Shown piece by piece: positions 35,645 through 46,235 of a stretch of DNA of 64,000 nucleotides (position 1 is the stretch's first letter; each line of letters opens with the position of its first letter). The position numbers and the translations under genes were made by a program. Source of the stretch: Kappaphycus alvarezii (taxonomy: Eukaryota > Rhodophyta > Florideophyceae > Gigartinales > Solieriaceae); contig NADL03000506.1 of assembly GCA_002205965.3 (NCBI GenBank), positions 992,001-1,056,000 of the forward strand. Direction: 5' to 3'. The notes beneath the pieces are model-generated. The model made no database searches. It was given only the letters and a program-made list of their open reading frames with translations, and was not told where the DNA came from.

Positions 35645-37530
35645 GTTGGCATTTTGCTGGAGGCTTCGCCTCGTCGCTGTTTTCCCTCACGATTCAACCA
35701 CTAATCCGGAAAATCGCCGAGGACAGCAACATCGTGCTGAATCAATGGTACGCAGACGACGGGACCCTCATCGGGACACTCCAGGGTCTGCGCCGTGCTC
35801 TCCGCCTCCTGCAGGCTGAGGGTCCGGCTGTCGGCCTCTACGTCAACGCGAGGAAGACGCGCATTCACTGGCCAAACACGCTCCTGCCGGACCGCACGGA
35901 ATTCCTCCGCGAGTTTCCTCTGTCCGAGTGCTCGCGCGACGGCTTCGAGCTCCTAGGAGCGCCGATGGGCAACCGGGCCTTCACCGATGCATACCTACGG
36001 GGCAAGGTCGAGGGGTGCCACTGCACCCTCCGACTGCTGACTCACACGTGACCCCCGCGCCCGTTTCCACATGCACCGGCTGTGCGCGTCGGCATGCCTC
36101 GTCACCCACGCGTTCCGGCTCGCCGACCCACAACACTCGGCCCCCGCTGCACAAGCCTTTGACGCCCTGCAGAGGTCGTCTTACTCGGAGCTACACGGGA
36201 TCGCCCTCACAGACGCTGCATGGGACCAAGTCACGCTACCGATTCGACACGGAGGTCAGGGTTTCACCCTCATCTCCCCGTTTCTACACGGCTCGGTCGC
36301 AGCTAGTATCATCGACGCGGTTACGGCACGTGAGAGGTCGGCATCGTACACCACGCAACGTTCTGCCGCCGTCTCTGGTCACCGATACCGGGGTGACAGG
36401 GCGTTCCTGGTCCGACAAGCCTTGCCGCGAATCCGTGACTTCCTGCAATGTATCCCTGGGCGCCCGTACTCCGTCGACATTGGCCCATTTGACCCAAGCC
36501 TGCTTGCTGCCAAACCATCCAACCTCCAAACCTTCTTAAATGGTGTGCAGCAGGAGGCACAGGCAAAGGTCCACTGGCGTGATGACTCATGGGTGACACA
36601 CCCCAACCCGGCTCAGCACAGCACTCAAGAAGTTCGACATCGGATTCGTGGCCTGGCGTTCCGGAACAGCCCCGCCGCCGCTTTTCTCATCGCTCACCCC
36701 ACAACCGCTACGGTGGTGTCCTCGGCGCACTGGCAGACCATGATCCGCCGGCACCTCGGCCTCCCCGTATATGACGACTCCCGCCCGCTCACCTGCGCCC
36801 ACTGCAACCAAACTATGGACGCACTTGGAGACCACGCGGCGGACCTTTGCCCTGCCGGTTTCGGCCGCCCGCACCGCCACAACTCGCTACGCAACGTTTT
36901 CGCCTACCACGTTGCTCGCGCTGCGGGCCTGGACTGCCAGTACGAAGTCCCCCTGCTTGTCCCGGGAACGAATATCCGCCCTGCGGACATTCTGATACAA
37001 CCCCCCCCCCTGCCCACAGGCCAACAGGTCCGCCCCATAGCCTGCGACCTAACCGTTGTCTCGCCGTTCAAACAAGGCGTGCGCACAAGGGCCACACAAA
37101 TGGCCGGCGGCGCCGCCGACATTGCCCACCGAGACAAAGTCAAAGACCTGGAGCGCAAACTGGTACGCCGCATCCCCCCTCCTTCGCACAACACCCTCCA
37201 GGAACCGAACTTCAAGTTTCAGCCCCTGGCTTTCGATTCCCTGGGTGCCCCATCCCCCGCCTCCATTCTGTTCCTCGAAGACTTCATCCCGCGCATCGCA
37301 GAGAAGCTCAACACAACCACAGCAGTGATCCGCAGACGTATTTATCAGCGCATTAGTTGCACACTGTGGTCTTCTGTTGCAATGGCGATTCTATCGCGAG
37401 CCCCACTGCACGTGCCTGACGTGGAACATCCGGTTAGTTCTTAGCCGTATAGTCAGTCCTGCAGTGTACACGATAGATACTCAATGAAGTAAAGTTTCGT
37501 TGGCATTTTGCTGGAGGCTTCGCCTCGTCG
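35645..37530 (+). mobile_element. 5'-truncated non-LTR retrotransposon with 32-bp duplication
   Basis: Identical 32-bp direct repeats at 35645-35676 and 37499-37530, each containing the hairpin GAGGCTTCGCCTC, flank a GC-rich block that starts inside an RT domain and ends shortly after the ORF stop codon. This is the signature of target-primed insertion with 5' truncation. It landed in the leader of element A between the tRNA-like module and gag. Confidence 0.8.
35677..37444 (+). pseudogene. non-LTR RT with C-terminal zinc motif and nuclease-like domain
   Basis: The frame enters within the RT palm (SLFSLTIQPLIRKIAED) and has NQWYADDGTLIG with the catalytic YADD at 35749-35760. One frame change near 36050-36070 separates it from the 457-codon frame 36071-37444. 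The later part has a CX2C motif (CAHC) followed by GDHAADLC and RPHRHNSLR, the zinc-finger pattern that precedes the restriction-like nuclease in R2-type and related elements. RPADILIQ and CDLTVVSPF follow, plausible nuclease core residues. The end (FDSLGAPSPAS... HPVSS) matches the fragment at 3667-4068. The element lacks its N-terminus and is inactive. The exact clade is uncertain. Confidence 0.75.
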
Positions 37531-37683
37531 GTAGTTAGTCCAAGAACCATCTAGGAGACGCTCTGTTACTTCAAGTGTTACAGAAATCGTGTACACGTAT
37601 AGCCACATGTGCACGTGTAAAGTCGGAAACTTCTCCCAGATACCAGGACAAACACTGTTACAGCCTTTGTGAACCTAATTCCT

Positions 37684-38625
37684 ATGGATCAGCCGCAAGT
37701 AACCCTAGAGTCCCTTACGCAAATGGTGCTTCAGTTGCAGCAGAATCTTGAGCACGCCAATAACCAAATTGCGGCACACAGATCAGAGCTTTCTATTGCA
37801 GCGCAAAAGGTATCCTCCTTAGAATCTGAACTCGTAAACGCCCGGAACCAGGCCAGCTCGTCAAATAATGCCGTAGTGGACAGTCAGGCTGGCCCAAAGA
37901 AAAACAAGCCAACTACATTCACTGGAAAAGGATCAATTGCTAGCTGGTGCGTTCAAATGGACAACTACCTCGGGGGAAATGATGGCAATGGACCCCTACA
38001 CATAGCACTCAGCTACTTGGCTGGAAATGCCCATGAATGGTGGATGGTCCACTTCAAGACAGAAGAAGGGAAAGGAATAAATTCCTGGCAGTCCCTGAAG
38101 GTTGCTTTGATCCAGCGTTTTGAAACGCTGAACAAAGAGAAGATCGCTCGAGACAAACTCGCCCGCTGGAATCAAGTCAAAGATGTTCCTACCTTCATCG
38201 AAGACTTTAACAAAATTATACTCGACATCCCCGATATTGGAGTTAAAGACCAGATAGATCGTTACTCTCGCGGTTTGAAGCCCTATATCTGGAAGGCGTT
38301 GTGCACCAAAGAATACGTCAACCTCTCCGATCTAATGAAGGATGCTGAGCGAGTAGAGTCGGCCTATCGGCGTTCTGGACCCGGTAACCTACCAAAGTCT
38401 TCTGGAGGAAGGAATGGAAATGGAAGCTCTTTTGCTGGAACCAGCAGTCCTGTACCAATGGAAATTGGGAACATAGAAGTGATACCGGGGCTAAAAAGAA
38501 ACACTCCCAATTTACAGAAGCTTGACAAAGAAGAACGTGAAAGATGTATGCGCGAAGGTCTCTGTCTCAGGTGCAGACAGAAAGGACACATGGCCAAGAA
38601 CTGCCCAAAAGTCCGGAGGAACTGA
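37684..38625 (+). CDS. gag polyprotein of element A
   Basis: An intact frame from the first ATG at 37684 (MDQPQVTLESLTQ). The N-terminal ~60 residues form a coiled-coil-like Gln-rich helix. Then comes a capsid-type domain with [28 protein letters not shown] and [19 protein letters not shown]. The end has a single zinc knuckle CLRCRQKGHMAKNC for RNA binding. It builds the cytoplasmic particle. Element B encodes the same protein at 51825-52760, with most residues alike. The last 82 nt overlap the pol frame, reached by a -1 shift. Confidence 0.85.
   Translation: MDQPQVTLESLTQMVLQLQQNLEHANNQIAAHRSELSIAAQKVSSLESELVNARNQASSSNNAVVDSQAGPKKNKPTTFTGKGSIASWCVQMDNYLGGNDGNGPLHIALSYLAGNAHEWWMVHFKTEEGKGINSWQSLKVALIQRFETLNKEKIARDKLARWNQVKDVPTFIEDFNKIILDIPDIGVKDQIDRYSRGLKPYIWKALCTKEYVNLSDLMKDAERVESAYRRSGPGNLPKSSGGRNGNGSSFAGTSSPVPMEIGNIEVIPGLKRNTPNLQKLDKEERERCMREGLCLRCRQKGHMAKNCPKVRRN
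38604..38610 (+). promoter_or_regulatory. -1 frameshift slippery site of element A
   Basis: C CCA AAA in the gag reading phase, just after the zinc knuckle and 15 nt before the gag stop codon. It has the X XXY YYZ form. Slipping back one base enters the pol frame at PKSPEELIEGPQ. The same heptamer is conserved in B at 52739-52745. Confidence 0.6.
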
Positions 38626-39386
38626 TTGAAGGTCCCCAGTCAGTTCCAGTCATTGAAGAACCATTAGTCAACCTTGTGTTAGACAAAGAAACTCGGGAGT
38701 TATCATTGAATCAAACAAAAAGGTCCATTGTGTCCACCATCAGATCAAATGCAACGTTCATTGAAACATTCTCCCCTGCATTCGAGAGATATCACAAGGG
38801 CCTTCTCATTGTCAAGGGTACAATTGCTGGTGGACCAGCAAAAATCCTCATAGACCCTGGTGGTGAGATCAACTTCTTGAGTGAATCGTTTAGCAAGAAA
38901 CATCAAATAAAGACCCGAGATTCCAGAGAGCTTGCTGAAATGGCCAACGGTGCGCACCAGATACTTCAAGAATTGGTAAATGCTGTCATTGTACATATAA
39001 CTGCCTATACTGAACCTCTGTACTTTGCAGTAAGCCCATTGAAGTGTTATGATGCAGTTCTTGGGAAAGAATGGTGCACCTCGCATGGGGCAAAAATCAA
39101 TTGTTTTAATAATGAGGTGAAAATCGAACATAAGGGAAATTCATTCATATTTATTGCTGATGATGCCGTAATGAGTCCTTTTGTATCTTTCAATACCATA
39201 GTTAGTGATTTCGATGAGAAAAAAGAGTTATTTGCAGTTTTACTTAGACCGTTACATTCTAGTGAAACAAGAGCACCAGTATACCCTCGAGACATACAGA
39301 AGGTTTTGGAAACATTTGCTAACGTTTTTCCAGAAAAAATCCCAAAAGGTTTGCCACCGAGAAGGAAACAAGACTTTGAAATATAA
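38604..39386 (+). pseudogene. protease region of element A pol
   Basis: The pol frame (open from 38544) carries the retropepsin. Instead of the standard D-S/T-G, the active site reads [15 protein letters not shown], i.e. D-P-G at 38853-38861, exactly as in element [19 protein letters not shown] near 39010-39070 is the C-terminal loop. The frame stops at a TAA (39384-39386) where B has a Glu codon, so translation to RT is blocked. The domain releases gag and pol products within the particle. Confidence 0.75.
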
Positions 39387-40298
39387 TTAAAGGAAGGAGC
39401 AGAATCACAAAAGAAAGGTCTCTATAGACTTTCTGACAAAGAAATGTCAGAACTCCGAAAACAGTTGGACGAACTACTAGAAGCTGAGTTTATAAGGCTT
39501 AGTAAGAGCCCCTGGGGAGCTCCTATCCTACTCGTGAGCAAGAAGGATGATAGTCTACGGATGTGTGTCGATTACAGAGCCTTCAACCGGCTTACTGTAA
39601 AAAACAGCTATGCATTACCACGAATTGACGACATTTTCGACCAGCTTAAAGGAGCAAATTTCTTCAGCAAAATTGATCTTAGATCTGGGTATCACCAGAT
39701 TAGACTAAACGAAGATTCGATTCCATTTACCGCCTTCAGAACACGATACGGGCACTTTGAATTTCTTGTTCTGCCGTTTGGACTCACTAATGCGCCAGAA
39801 ACTTTCATGAACCTAATGAATGACATTTTCAAGGATCAGCTCGACTCATTTGTGATCTTCTATCAGGATGATATCCTCATCTACAGTAAAATATGGAAGG
39901 ATCACTTGGATCATATTCGAACTGTACTCGAAATCCTCAGAAAAGAAAAATTGTTTGGCAAATTATCTAAATGTGTCTTCGGAGTTACAGAAGTCGAGTA
40001 CCTAGGACACATCATTTCTCAAAGTGGTATTTCTGTTGATCCAAACCAGATAAGTGCAGTCATGGAATGGCCGATACCAAAGAATAAGCAAAAAGTACAG
40101 TCTTTTCTTGGTTTTGTCAATTATTACCGGAGATTCATAAAAGGCTGTTCAATTCTTGCAAAACCTCTCACAGAATTGACGAAAAACGTGAATTTCCAAT
40201 GGAGCCACACTCAAGATGATGCCTTCAAAGTACTCAAGCAAACACTTTGTAGCGCACCGGTTCCAGAAATTTCGACGCCACACTGCCTATCTACGTAA
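39387..40298 (+). pseudogene. reverse transcriptase of element A
   Basis: Frame 39444-40298 continues the protease frame after its stop. It has [28 protein letters not shown] (motif A with Asp), [15 protein letters not shown] (motif B) and [11 protein letters not shown] with an intact YQDD box. Thumb and connection follow ([25 protein letters not shown]). A one-base frame change near 40265 (VPEIST) ends the frame before RNase H. Confidence 0.8.
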
Positions 40299-40558
40299 CC
40301 ACAGATGCATCACAGTATGCAATTGGTGCAGTGCTGGAACAGGAAGAATTGAGTTCTAAAAGGCCGGTCGCGTTTGCATCCAGGACTCTTAATGATGCGG
40401 AACAAAACTATGCGGCCCATGAAAGGGAACTTTTGGCCATTGTAGATTCCCTCAAGTGGTGGAGATCATACCTTTATGGTAATTCATTCACCATTCACCC
40501 GGACCACTATCCCCTAAGATACCTAGAAACCCAAGAAAACTTGTCCCGAGACAAGTGA
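40266..40558 (+). pseudogene. RNase H of element A
   Basis: In the next frame: [20 protein letters not shown] with the first Asp, VAFASRTLNDAEQNYAAHERELLAI with the Glu, and HPDHYPLRYLE. A TGA at 40556-40558 and a frame change separate it from the linker MAERLVNFDFKIIPISG. It degrades the RNA strand during reverse transcription. Confidence 0.75.
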
Positions 40559-40559
40559 G

Positions 40560-41510
40560 ATGGCTGAAAGATTAGTTAATTTCGACTTCAAGATAATACC
40601 CATCTCAGGAAAATCAAATGTAGTGGCGGACGCACTATCGAGGCAACCACAAGATGTGCCGTCACCTGATCACCGAAACAATTCATTACTTCAAGAAGTT
40701 ATTACCAAGACATCCTCAGAATCCAATAAAATTTCGACCATATCATTCACAAACACTGAGTTACTGGGTTTGGTAGAAGATTATGGTAGGGATGATAACC
40801 TCAGAACCCATACCAAGATCCTAAAGCTCCCTTTGAGCGTCGAGGGATGCTTCTACTTAAAAACAAGAAGATCTGTGTACCAGAAGGAAATTTCAGAGTC
40901 AAGCTCCTGCATGACTATCATTGCACTCCCAACACGGGACACCTAGGAATAAGCAAAACTATCAACAGAATATCACCAAAGTTTTATTGGAAAAATTTAA
41001 GATCGGATGTAATCCGATACATACGTTCCTGCCAATGCCAGAGAACCAAAGCAACCAATCAGAAACCAGCAGGTCTTTTACAACCACTAGAACCACCGAA
41101 AACCAAATGGACCCACATAACCATGGATTTCATCACACCTCTCCCAAAGTCGAGAAATGGAAACAACGGCGTGTTAACAGTCGTTGACAGACTTTCTAAG
41201 ATGATCAGAATAATACCAACGAAACCAAACACAGATGCTCCTGAAACAGACTGCTGTTCAAGAATCACGTATACCGAAATCATGGATTACCAGAGAATAT
41301 CATATGGACCGAGATCCCATCTTCATGAGCAAGTTTTGGACAAAACTTTTTGCTCTACTAGGAACAAAGATATCCCCTCCTCTGCATACCACCCAAAACT
41401 GATGGACAATCGGAGATAATGAACAGGAAAATAGAGGAAATGATCCGTGCTTTCGTTAGCTTCGACAAATCAGATTGGGATAATTTCCTGGTAGACTTTG
41501 AAGTTGCTTA
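40560..41510 (+). pseudogene. integrase N-terminal and core domains of element A
   Basis: Frame 40560-40946 holds the linker (VADALSRQP), then a frame change leads to 40847-41419 with the zinc-binding domain (HDYHCTPNTGHLG and SCQCQ, a C-x-C instead of CxxC) and THITMDFITPLP (first catalytic Asp). After DAPETDCC the frame is lost again, so the second Asp block is unreadable; SSAYHPKLMDNRR corresponds to the region before the catalytic Glu. Several stops follow up to 41511. The enzyme is dead. Confidence 0.7.
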
Positions 41511-41520
41511 AAACTCCTCT

Positions 41521-42189
41521 GTGAATGTCACCACAACTTTCTCACCATTTTTCCTCAATTACGGAATTCAACCACGAACAGTACCCTTAGATGTTTTAGC
41601 GTCAGAAAATCCAGCGGCAGCAGGTTTTCTAAAACATATGCAAGAAGCATTAAGAAAAGCCCAGAATCAGATCCGAAAATCCAATGAGTCCACCGCAAAA
41701 TATGTAAACAAGAAAAGAAGGTCGTCTACGTTCAAGATTGGTGATAAGGTTTGGCTATCAACAAAGAACTTATCACTTGAAGATGCGGCTGGATCACGCA
41801 AACTGAACCCAAAGTATTGTGGTCCCTTTGAAATAACAGAGGACATTAACGGTGTAACTTCCCGTCTGCAGTTATCTCAACCGATGATCGACAGAGGAAT
41901 ACATAATGCGTTCCACGCTAGCCTCTTGAAACCTTTCTTTGAAGATGAATTCAACCGACAAATTCCACCACCGCCACCACTCCAATTTCAAGATGGACAT
42001 GAGGAATAAGAAGTTGAGTCTATACTCGCTCATAAAAAAGAACGTGGAAAAAATAAATTCCTTGTCAAATGGAAAGGGTACAGAGATCATGAGAACTCGT
42101 GGCTTCCCGAATCATACCTCAAGAATTCACAAGAACTTTTGAATAAGTACAAGCAAAACCTCAAGAATCGGGGCGATTCTTCTCTGTAA
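41521..42189 (+). pseudogene. integrase C-terminus and chromodomain of element A
   Basis: Frame 41521-42009 gives the GPY/F module (KVWLSTKNLSLEDAAGSRKL, KYCGPFEITEDINGV, RGIHNAFHASLLKPF). A TAA at 42007-42009 sits where B has a Tyr codon. Beyond it, in the same frame, EVESILAHKKERGKNKFLVK and WKGYRDHENSWLPESYLKN form a chromodomain, ending with the stop at 42187-42189. A chromodomain after integrase defines chromoviruses and in known cases guides insertion to histone-marked chromatin. Confidence 0.75.
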
Positions 42190-42199
42190 GGGGGAGTGA
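42186..42199 (+). promoter_or_regulatory. polypurine tract of element A
   Basis: GTAAGGGGGAGTGA lies directly before the right LTR; element B has GTAGGGGGGAGTGA at the same place. It primes plus-strand DNA. Confidence 0.8.
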
Positions 42200-42716
42200 T
42201 GTTGTATTTCACTTCACAGACCTTACAGCTTTACACGAATTCACTGCATATACTGTACTGTAGATTCAAACCACAAGGTTACCAACTGGTAACCTTGCAG
42301 CCAGGGCTACTAGGCACTTTGCTGTCATTCCACTTTCCTTACAGTTCTGAACACAGCGTTTGACCCCATTGGTACACTTGGAATAGTTACGTGCGAGTTG
42401 CACACTGGGATATTACATCATTTCTTTACAAATCAAAAGTCGCCTTGCTATCCCATGCCATCTGGACCAATGTACTTCTTAAATCTTGTCAGAGTATGTC
42501 ACTCTTGCCGACTACAATTCTACGATACCGTCAGGGCTGTTTTACGGGAATACCTTTGAATTCGCTACTGTTAGACTGCATTTTCCTTTATTTTGTACCT
42601 ATCTTCAGTTCTATATAAACCCTGGTTTGGAGCGGCCGGCTTTACCCAGCCAGCCTCAACCAAAGTTTCAACCACAGTTCTACCTTGATCTGCTCGTGTG
42701 CGCTTAACACCCCACA
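42200..42716 (+). repeat. 3' LTR of element A
   Basis: 517 nt, TGTTGTATTTC to CCCACA, followed by the target duplication CTTTG at 42717-42721. Confidence 0.95.
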
Positions 42717-42721
42717 CTTTG

Positions 42722-43179
42722 GGTGCCGTTTTGTCCCAAAAAGATGAAAACGGAAGACGACACCCTGTTCAATTCGCAAGTCGCACTCTGAATGATGCGG
42801 AAAAGAGATACTCAGTCTGCGAGAAAGAAGCGCTAGCTGTCGTCTTCGCACTGAAAAAGTTTCGTGTTTACCTTCTATCACTCGAGAAATTTGTCTTGAT
42901 AACTGATCACTAGGCACTTAAGACAGCAATCCAAAAGAAAGATGTACATCACCGCTTAGCTCGATGGCTCGTCATTTTCGCAGAATATCGGTTTGAAATT
43001 GTGTATAGGCCCGGACGCAATAATCAGCCTGCCGATTACCTGTCCCGCTTGAGGGATCCACTGATTCTAAATGAAAAAGCTTCCGAGTACATCGTCGGAG
43101 TTGCCGAGGTGCAAGTGCCGATCGATAACGAGTACGAAGCTTATATTCACGGACTTATTAAATTCCTTGATGGACTATA
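42722..43179 (+). pseudogene. remainder of RNase H and linker of element C
   Basis: Resumes the frame broken by element A: GAVLSQKDENGRRHPVQFAS, LNDAEKRYSVCEKEALAVVF, FVLITDH, then a TAG at about 42911. In the same frame follow the RLARWL, FEIVYRPGRNNQPADYLSRL block and a linker ending at a TAA near 43179. Confidence 0.75.
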
Positions 43180-43180
43180 A

Positions 43181-45154
43181 ATGAGAAAGGTTGATCTCGA
43201 ACACAGAAATTGGGTGCGCAGGAACCAAAAGGCTTTTACATTGTGGAATGGGAAACTCTTCCGACACACTAAAGCAGGTCCTCGTCTAGTGGCCCCTTTG
43301 AAAGAAAGAATCAAGATCTTGAGGAATTTTCATGATGAGTTAGGGCATTAGGATCTCAAAACAACCAAAAAATTCATTACGGAGAGATCCTGGTGGCCCA
43401 GTATCCATAAGGACGTCTATAATTTCGTGAAAAGCTGCGATAACTGTCAAAAATTCACTCCGATACGAAAGTATAAGACAACTCTAAGCTTCCCAGTTTC
43501 CGGTCTTTTTGAAACCTTCTCAATTAACTTTGTCGACCAATTCAAGGAAACCTCTTCCGGAATCAAATATCTCCTTATAGGGGTGGAACATCTTACAGGA
43601 TGGCCAATAGCAGTTGAAGTTGAGGAGGCCAATGCTGAGGTGGTCCTGATAGTCATCGAAAAAGAAATAATTGAACCGTTTGGTCTTCCAAAAAGGACCA
43701 TCTCGGATAACGCCCTTTGTTTTACTGCAACTTCACTGCTTCGTTTTTTGGAAGAGAAAGGTATTCAGCTGAAGACAGTTCTCACTTACGCTCCTACGTC
43801 AGACGGGAAAGCGGAGAGGATGGTTGGAACCATCAAACGAACAATATCGAAAACTATGTCGGAGAATGAAATCCAGTGGGAATATGCCTTACCAAAAGTC
43901 TTATACGGCTATCGTCGAAGAAGAGGAGGAATTGGAAGCTCACCATTTGAGCTAATGTACGGAAGGGCTCCTAGAATGGTAAAGAGAGACATAAAAAAAA
44001 TTATCGATGAAAAGAGTAGAAAAGTCGAACTACTGGCCACTGAAGGCTGGAGATCACACCGCGCGTTAACACAGACAAGTAATAATGATGGAGAGCCTCC
44101 AGTCCAAACCTTTTCATTCGGCTCTAAAGTACTTGTAGTACATGTAGAAACAATGCAACAGGCTATGAGGTGGCCGGCCTTCCAAACAAAGTACTCGAAC
44201 CCTTGCATCGTCACCGAGGAAAGACACCCGCATTATAAGCTCTGTTCAAGCTCAGGGAAGAGATCAAGGAGGGCCATCCATGCACGTCGTCTGGTCCCTT
44301 ACCATCAGAGGCCTGAAGAATTCCTTCTCACACAGGACTATGCGCAACCACGGGGCTTACTCATATTTAAATATAAAATGATTCCTATGGGAGGAAAAAG
44401 GACCTGGGGATGGATCATCTCGATTACGCGGGACTACTACGAATTCCACGTAATCATCCATTTCTACATTAATATATGCCTATGTTTTCGTACATTGAAC
44501 GTACCATTGCTACCTCAAGAAGATTTCCGAGTATTAATAAGAGTCCTATTTTCATTCCAAAACGGAAGGTTCACAGAAGCAGGTCCAGAGTTTGTGGAGT
44601 TAATATATCATTACTCTATAGGAAGGTATGGAATGGTAGCTATCGGAGACTTGTCGCAAACGTATCTGAACATTGTCCGTCCGATTTACGTATTTCTCAA
44701 GAAAAACCAAGATGTGCGACTGAGAGGTTACGCCTTACCCCCTGATATGGAATATCGACTGGTCCCATATCCCTTATGGGAACCTTATGTTTCCCCGCCA
44801 CAAATTGGGAAAATTGAGGGTAGCGAAGATCCTCCTGAAGCAGTGATAATGACCCGAGGAGGACCATCGGGAGACAACAACCCGCCCAGAAGAGGTTCTA
44901 GTCGTCCCCCAAGAGGACCTCTTGCAGGTCCCAGTACGTCAGGAACCATTCGGGGCCATTCATCGCGACAGCCCGCCATAACTTCGCCTCTAGCCCTCCT
45001 TCAGAACCATGCACAGCATACAGTTGGAAGAAGGAGATTATCTTTTTGGTTGCGCAATATCTCTGAGGACGCGAAAGATGCACAGTTCATTTCTTATTTC
45101 ACGATAAGAATCTGTTTATGTTTTCGGGCGCTACATGGACCGCACTTATCTTAA
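43181..45154 (+). pseudogene. integrase of element C plus accessory domain copy 1
   Basis: In one frame with the preceding RNase H: a zinc-binding domain FHDELGH (with a TAG right after), SWWPSIHKDVYNFVKSCDNC, then ETFSINFVDQF (first Asp), RTISDNALCF (second Asp) and APTSDGKAERMVG (Glu), so the D,D,E triad is intact. SSGKRSRRAIHARRL closes the integrase. The 575-codon open part (43427-45154) then continues with a domain of about 130 residues (44397-44791: RTWGWIISITRDYYEF, CLCFRTLNVPLL, GRYGMVAIGD, RPIYVFL, YPLWEPYV) and a Pro/Arg/Gly/Ser-rich linker (RGGPSGDNNPPRRGSSRPPR). The extra domain has no chromodomain or membrane-protein features that I recognise. Confidence 0.75.
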
Positions 45155-45475
45155 GAAGATTCATTCTTGATGATGCGTGTCTTCTTGTCTTACCGGCATC
45201 CATTCCTCCGGCATCTTCCAGAAGAGTTTGCATATCATATGTACTTTTCCACTCTTGGAAGATTCGGAAGAGTCACAGAGGAAGAATGTATTCAACCCCA
45301 CCTCGATGTTATTAAACCAATATATGAGGCTATGCTGCAAAGTGAGGTACCGGTAATGCAAACTTACTTTTTGGAGCATCATATTGGTAATCAGCTGCAT
45401 CCATACCCGTTTGAAAGACCTTACATTTTATCAATAAGACAGCGAATACTTACGGAAACAGAAGAAGAACAATGA
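45155..45475 (+). pseudogene. accessory domain copy 2 of element C
   Basis: The domain starts before the TAA at 45152-45154 (SFWLRNISED at about 45040, then CLCFRALHGPHLS) and continues in the same frame after it: MRVFLSYRH, PEEFAYHMYFSTLGRFGRV, PHLDVIKPIYEAML, NQLHPYPFERPYI, ending at TGA 45473-45475. It aligns along its whole length with the domain at 44397-44791 (CLCFR, GR-x-G-x-V, PIY, L-x-PYP-x-x-x-PY), so it is a tandem duplicate. Function unknown. Confidence 0.65.
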
Positions 45476-45497
45476 AGACGAGCCGGGACGTTCGTCT

Positions 45498-45513
45498 TGA
45501 GCGGGAGGGCGTA
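45498..45513 (+). promoter_or_regulatory. polypurine tract of element C
   Basis: TGAGCGGGAGGGCGTA, purine-rich with two pyrimidine interruptions, directly before the right LTR. Confidence 0.5.
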
Positions 45514-46235
45514 ATGTGCGCAAAATTTGCACACGAAAAAAAATCTAGAGGAGGACCAAATTTGGATACAGTATCGGGATTTGCAAGATATTTTTTACAG
45601 TTCCTGAATTTGCAAGATTTTTTTAATTTGGATGAGTTTGGCAAATTCATGGGTTGATTTTTTATTTTAAGACACGCTGTCATAATAGATGTCAGTACAA
45701 GCCCAGGTTCTGGGTGGTACTAAGAGTGACCCTGAAAGGGCTATATAATGGTCACATTAATTCCCACCCATGGCCGATGGGTGGCTGGCATGGGTATGGC
45801 ACATAGATATTTACCTTGAGGAAATATCTTCTAATAGTCTCTCTGGTTCACACGATTCCATTTGATGCATTTTATGGTTCTTAGTATGTTTCTTTGAGAA
45901 TTTAGGGATACCAAAAAAGTCTATATAAGCTGAGTAAACTTCTTCCTCTTGTGGAGGTCAAGCAAGTTGGCAGACAACTTCAAGTCAAGTCCCGAGTAGT
46001 AGGAAGTTGAGAGTCAACTTCACACCCAAGAATAATTTTTCCTACGCTGCTCACAGAGCATCAGTTGTAGACTCTGCCCCTTTCATACTTGCTTGTAGCC
46101 CTCTCAACTCTCTTTCATACACAATCCTTCTTGCTCGTTCAACTATACCACGGTAGCACTGTTGTCGCTTGTAACACCTCCTTCTTGGGGTAGTTGGTTC
46201 TGAGTATCTCTTCTCCCGACGATTTACCCCTATCA
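45514..46235 (+). repeat. 3' LTR of element C
   Basis: 722 nt, ATGTGCGCAAAATTTG to CTATCA, matching 29778-30501. GTGTG follows at 46236-46240. Confidence 0.9.

Larger units (their letters stand above)
33799..42716 (+). mobile_element. chromovirus (Ty3/gypsy) element A, nested in C
   Basis: An 8.9-kb element with LTRs of 530 and 517 nt, both TGTTG...CCACA, and a 5-bp target duplication. Internal order is primer site, intron-like leader, ORF0 with zinc fingers, tRNA-like block, inserted non-LTR element, gag, -1 shift, protease, RT, RNase H, integrase, chromodomain and polypurine tract. It is a close relative of element B at 50121-56766, but its pol has several frame changes and stops, so it is dead. 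Confidence 0.95.
29778..46235 (+). mobile_element. Ty3/gypsy LTR retrotransposon C, with element A nested inside
   Basis: Two matching LTRs of 724 and 722 nt enclose gag, protease, RT, RNase H and integrase in Ty3/gypsy order. Without the inserted element A it is about 7.5 kb. GTGTG precedes the left LTR (29773-29777) and follows the right LTR (46236-46240), a credible 5-bp target duplication. The left LTR begins ACGTATGC and the right one ATGTGCGC, so the expected TG has been lost at the left end. Coding frames contain at least four frame changes and several stops. It is older than A, which interrupts it, and related to element D and to the solo LTR at 48151. Confidence 0.9.

Noticed and set aside
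44397..45475. Post-integrase region of C as an envelope gene
   Set aside because: It is in frame with the integrase, has no signal peptide, no clear transmembrane anchor and no furin-type site; better seen as an accessory domain.
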